Below, piece after piece: positions 62,235-64,000 of a stretch of DNA of 64,000 bases; the stretch's first letter is position 1; the number at the start of each line of letters is the position of its first letter. Location: contig NW_026647681.1 in NCBI RefSeq assembly GCF_950295315.1, forward strand, positions 17,408-81,407. The letters are read 5' to 3'. The position numbers and the translations under genes were made by a program. The notes below the pieces were generated by a model. The model saw nothing but the letters and a program-made list of their open reading frames with translations. It searched no databases and was not told where the DNA came from. Source of the stretch: Erinaceus europaeus (taxonomy: Eukaryota; Chordata; Mammalia; Eulipotyphla; Erinaceidae).

Positions 62235-62880
62235 TTAATATTTTTGTTGAGGGGAATTCATGCTATGAGGTAAGTACTGTTATTGGTACAAGTACAAAAT
62301 TTCTCAGTTTTTTTACAAGACACCCACCCCCAGCCTAGATCCCCCTTCACTGCCTCGCTCCTCAGAGCCCTTTACTTTGGGGCAATTCACCAAATCCAGT
62401 CCAAGTTCTGCTTGGTGTCTCCCCTTCTGTTCTGATTTCTCAGCTTCTGTCCGTGAGTGAGATCATCCCATCTTCATCCTGCTCTTTCTGGCTTCTCTCA
62501 CTTCACATAGTTCCTTCAAGCTCCATCCAAGATGAGGTGAAGAATGTGAATTCATCATTCTTTTTTTAAAAAAATATTTTATTTAGTTACTAATGAGAAA
62601 AATTGAAGGACAGAGAGAAAGGACCAGACATCACTCTGGTATATGTGCTGCCAGGGATGGAATTTGGGACCTCGTGCTTGAGAGTCCACTGCGCCGCCTC
62701 CTGGACCACTGAATTCACCATTCTTCATAGCTGAGTACTATTCCATTGTGTATATAGACCGCAACTTTCTCAGCCACTCATCTGTTGTTGGACACCCGGT
62801 TGCTTCCAGGTTTTGGCTATTACGAATTGTGCTGTTATGGACGTAAGCACACACAGATCTTTTTGGATGAGTGTGTAAAA
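62235..62880 (-). mobile_element. LINE-1 3' end, split by SINE-C
   Basis: The 3' terminal part (TTTGTTGAGGGGAATTCATG) runs to 62,562 and resumes at 62,726 with ORF2 C-terminal sequence (GTACTATTCCATTGTGTATA, TTGTTGGACACCCGGTTGC). Short 3'UTR type, moderately diverged. Confidence 0.84.
62563..62709 (-). mobile_element. SINE-C with 16 bp duplication
   Basis: TGAATTCATCATTCTT (62,547-62,562) and TGAATTCACCATTCTT (62,710-62,725) bracket it. Confidence 0.93.
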
Positions 62881-63051
62881 TAGACTTTAAAGTCATGTTA
62901 TTTTTTTCTTTTAGCCACCGGCACCAAGATGAAGTAAAGCATTGTTAGGAAGGTAGGAAGCACAGTGAAATCCTGTTAATGTGTTTTATTTACTTTAGTC
63001 AGAGGTGAAAAGCAAAGATTGGGGGGCCAATGATAACTTAAAGCAGTGACC

Positions 63052-63165
63052 TGAGGGGCTGAGGGTAGCTCACAGAGCTAGGGTGAGTGTCTGCCATGCA
63101 CACAGCACCAGGGGAAGCTCCAGTACAGTGCTGGCTCTTCCCTTTTTCTGTCCCTCTCTATCTAG
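63052..63165 (+). mobile_element. SINE-D-like, diverged
   Basis: AGCTCACAGAGCTAGGGTGAG, GTGTCTGCCATGCACACAGC and CCAGTACAGTGCTGGCTC suggest a diverged tRNA-headed SINE. Family uncertain. Confidence 0.45.
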
Positions 63166-63248
63166 AGGCAGAAGACTATAATTTCACCAGGAGGGGTGAA
63201 ACTGTGCATCTGTGAGTTTGCAGGGTGGCAATACACAAGTCAACTTAT

Positions 63249-63540
63249 GGGGCTGGGTGGTGCCCGCCAGTAAATAGCACAGGTCGTCAAAATACAAGGA
63301 ATCGGCGCTCTAGCCCCCCACCCCCACCCCCACCCCCACCTGCAGGGGAGTGGCTTTCACAGGCGGTGAAGCAGGTCTGCAGGTGTTCTGTCTTTCTCTC
63401 CCCCTCTCTGTTTCCCCCTCCTCTCTCCATTTCTCTCTGTCCTATCCAACAGTGAAGAAGACATAAATAACAACAACAGTAATAACTACAACAAAAATAA
63501 AAAAGGGCAACAAAAGGGAAAATAAATATCAAAAAAAAGT
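63249..63540 (+). mobile_element. SINE-A with (CCCCCA)n expansion in head
   Basis: The CCCCCGGCTCCCCACCTGC part has become four CCCCCA units (63,316-63,340). The A box is destroyed (GGTGCCCGCCAGTAAATAG). Body and tail normal. Confidence 0.9.
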
Positions 63541-63635
63541 AAAAAGAAGGTATATAGTGATGTGTAAACCCTGAAGAGTAATATTATAAACCTTCCTTAC
63601 CAGCTTAAGTCTGTCCTTCTTGCTCTCTTAGAAAA

Positions 63636-63849
63636 TTTTTCTTTTGTATTATCTTTTATTTATTGGGTAGAGATAGCCAGAAATTCAGAGGGAAGGGGGC
63701 AGATAGAGAGGGAGAGAGACAGACCTGCAGCCCTGCTTCACCACTTGGCAAAGCTTTCCCCCCTGCAGGGGGTGACTGGGAGCTTGAACTTGGGTCCTTG
63801 TGTACTGTGACATGTGCATTCAACCAAGTGTGCTACCACCTGGTCCCTC
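63636..63849 (-). mobile_element. SINE-B
   Basis: Minus-strand copy with the ACACCTGC part reduced. Head GTGCTACCACCTGGTCCC. Confidence 0.88.
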
Positions 63850-63959
63850 TCATTTTTGTTTTATTTTCATTTTCATGTCCTGCTAGGAAATGAATGCAGG
63901 GTCTTGTATGATAGCACTGAGTGGCTATCCTGATCCAATGTTTATTATATCTGCATATT

Positions 63960-64000
63960 TTATTTTATTATTATTATTTTCTATTGCCTGTAGGGTTATG
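63960..64000 (-). mobile_element. SINE-A 3' tip, cut by window end
   Basis: (ATT)n then TTGCCTGTAGGGTTATG, the start of the terminal module of a minus-strand copy. Confidence 0.65.

Overview
This is mammalian nuclear DNA, almost certainly from a hedgehog (Erinaceidae, for example Erinaceus or Atelerix). The evidence is several dozen copies of tRNA-headed SINEs whose body (CCACCTGCAGGGGAGTCGCT ... GCAACAAAAGGGAATAAATA) I recognise as the hedgehog ERI-type SINE, plus a matching lineage of LINE-1 elements. No bacterial, viral or organellar organisation is present. Apart from LINE-1 ORFs, nearly all open frames over 60 codons are readings through SINEs, LINE-1 or microsatellites. The window behaves as gene-poor, repeat-dense intergenic or intronic sequence.

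Working names used in the feature list: SINE-A, the long ERI-like family with A box, B box and a CAACAA-rich 3' part, some copies ending in a GGCCTCCAGGAGCAGTGG module; SINE-B, a head with ACCTGGTTGAGCGCACATGT and a GGCTGTCTCTATCCAATAAA tail; SINE-C, about 180 bp, with GGCACAGTGGATAAAGCATT; SINE-D, short, with ATAATGGTTATGCAAAGA and AGCAGTGCTCTGG. Strand gives the sense orientation of the element. Target-site duplications (TSDs) were found by eye and fix many boundaries to the base.

Layout. 1-11.6 kb: SINEs, one ancient LINE-1 remnant (3.8-5.4 kb) and unassigned DNA. 11.6-24.1 kb: a LINE-1 block, with a 5'-truncated long-3'UTR LINE-1 (11.76-14.35), a full-length LINE-1 with TSD (16.91-22.70, minus strand; ORF1 and ORF2 carry only a few lesions), and further long-3'UTR fragments on both sides of it. 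24-41 kb: dense SINEs, ancient LINE-1 pieces, an LTR-like unit at 29 kb, and an endogenous retroviral LTR with a tRNA-Lys primer binding site at 33.1 kb. 41.6-43.3 kb: another long-3'UTR LINE-1 fragment split by three SINEs. 43-51 kb: SINEs, LINE-1 tips and compound microsatellites. 51.3-51.96 kb: the only clear gene-regulatory landmark, a CpG island with GC box, two RFX X-box-like motifs and three evenly spaced NRF1-type motifs around an ATG in strong Kozak context. I read it as the promoter and first exon of an unidentified gene, possibly cilium-related. 52-64 kb: SINEs (one carrying a 250 bp polypyrimidine tail), LINE-1 tips, a TG/CG minisatellite and unassigned DNA.

The mobile elements form a readable insertion history: SINE-A copies sit inside LINE-1 3'UTRs, SINEs sit inside older SINEs, and some target sites were hit twice. 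Apart from the CpG island no two features appear to act together as a pathway.
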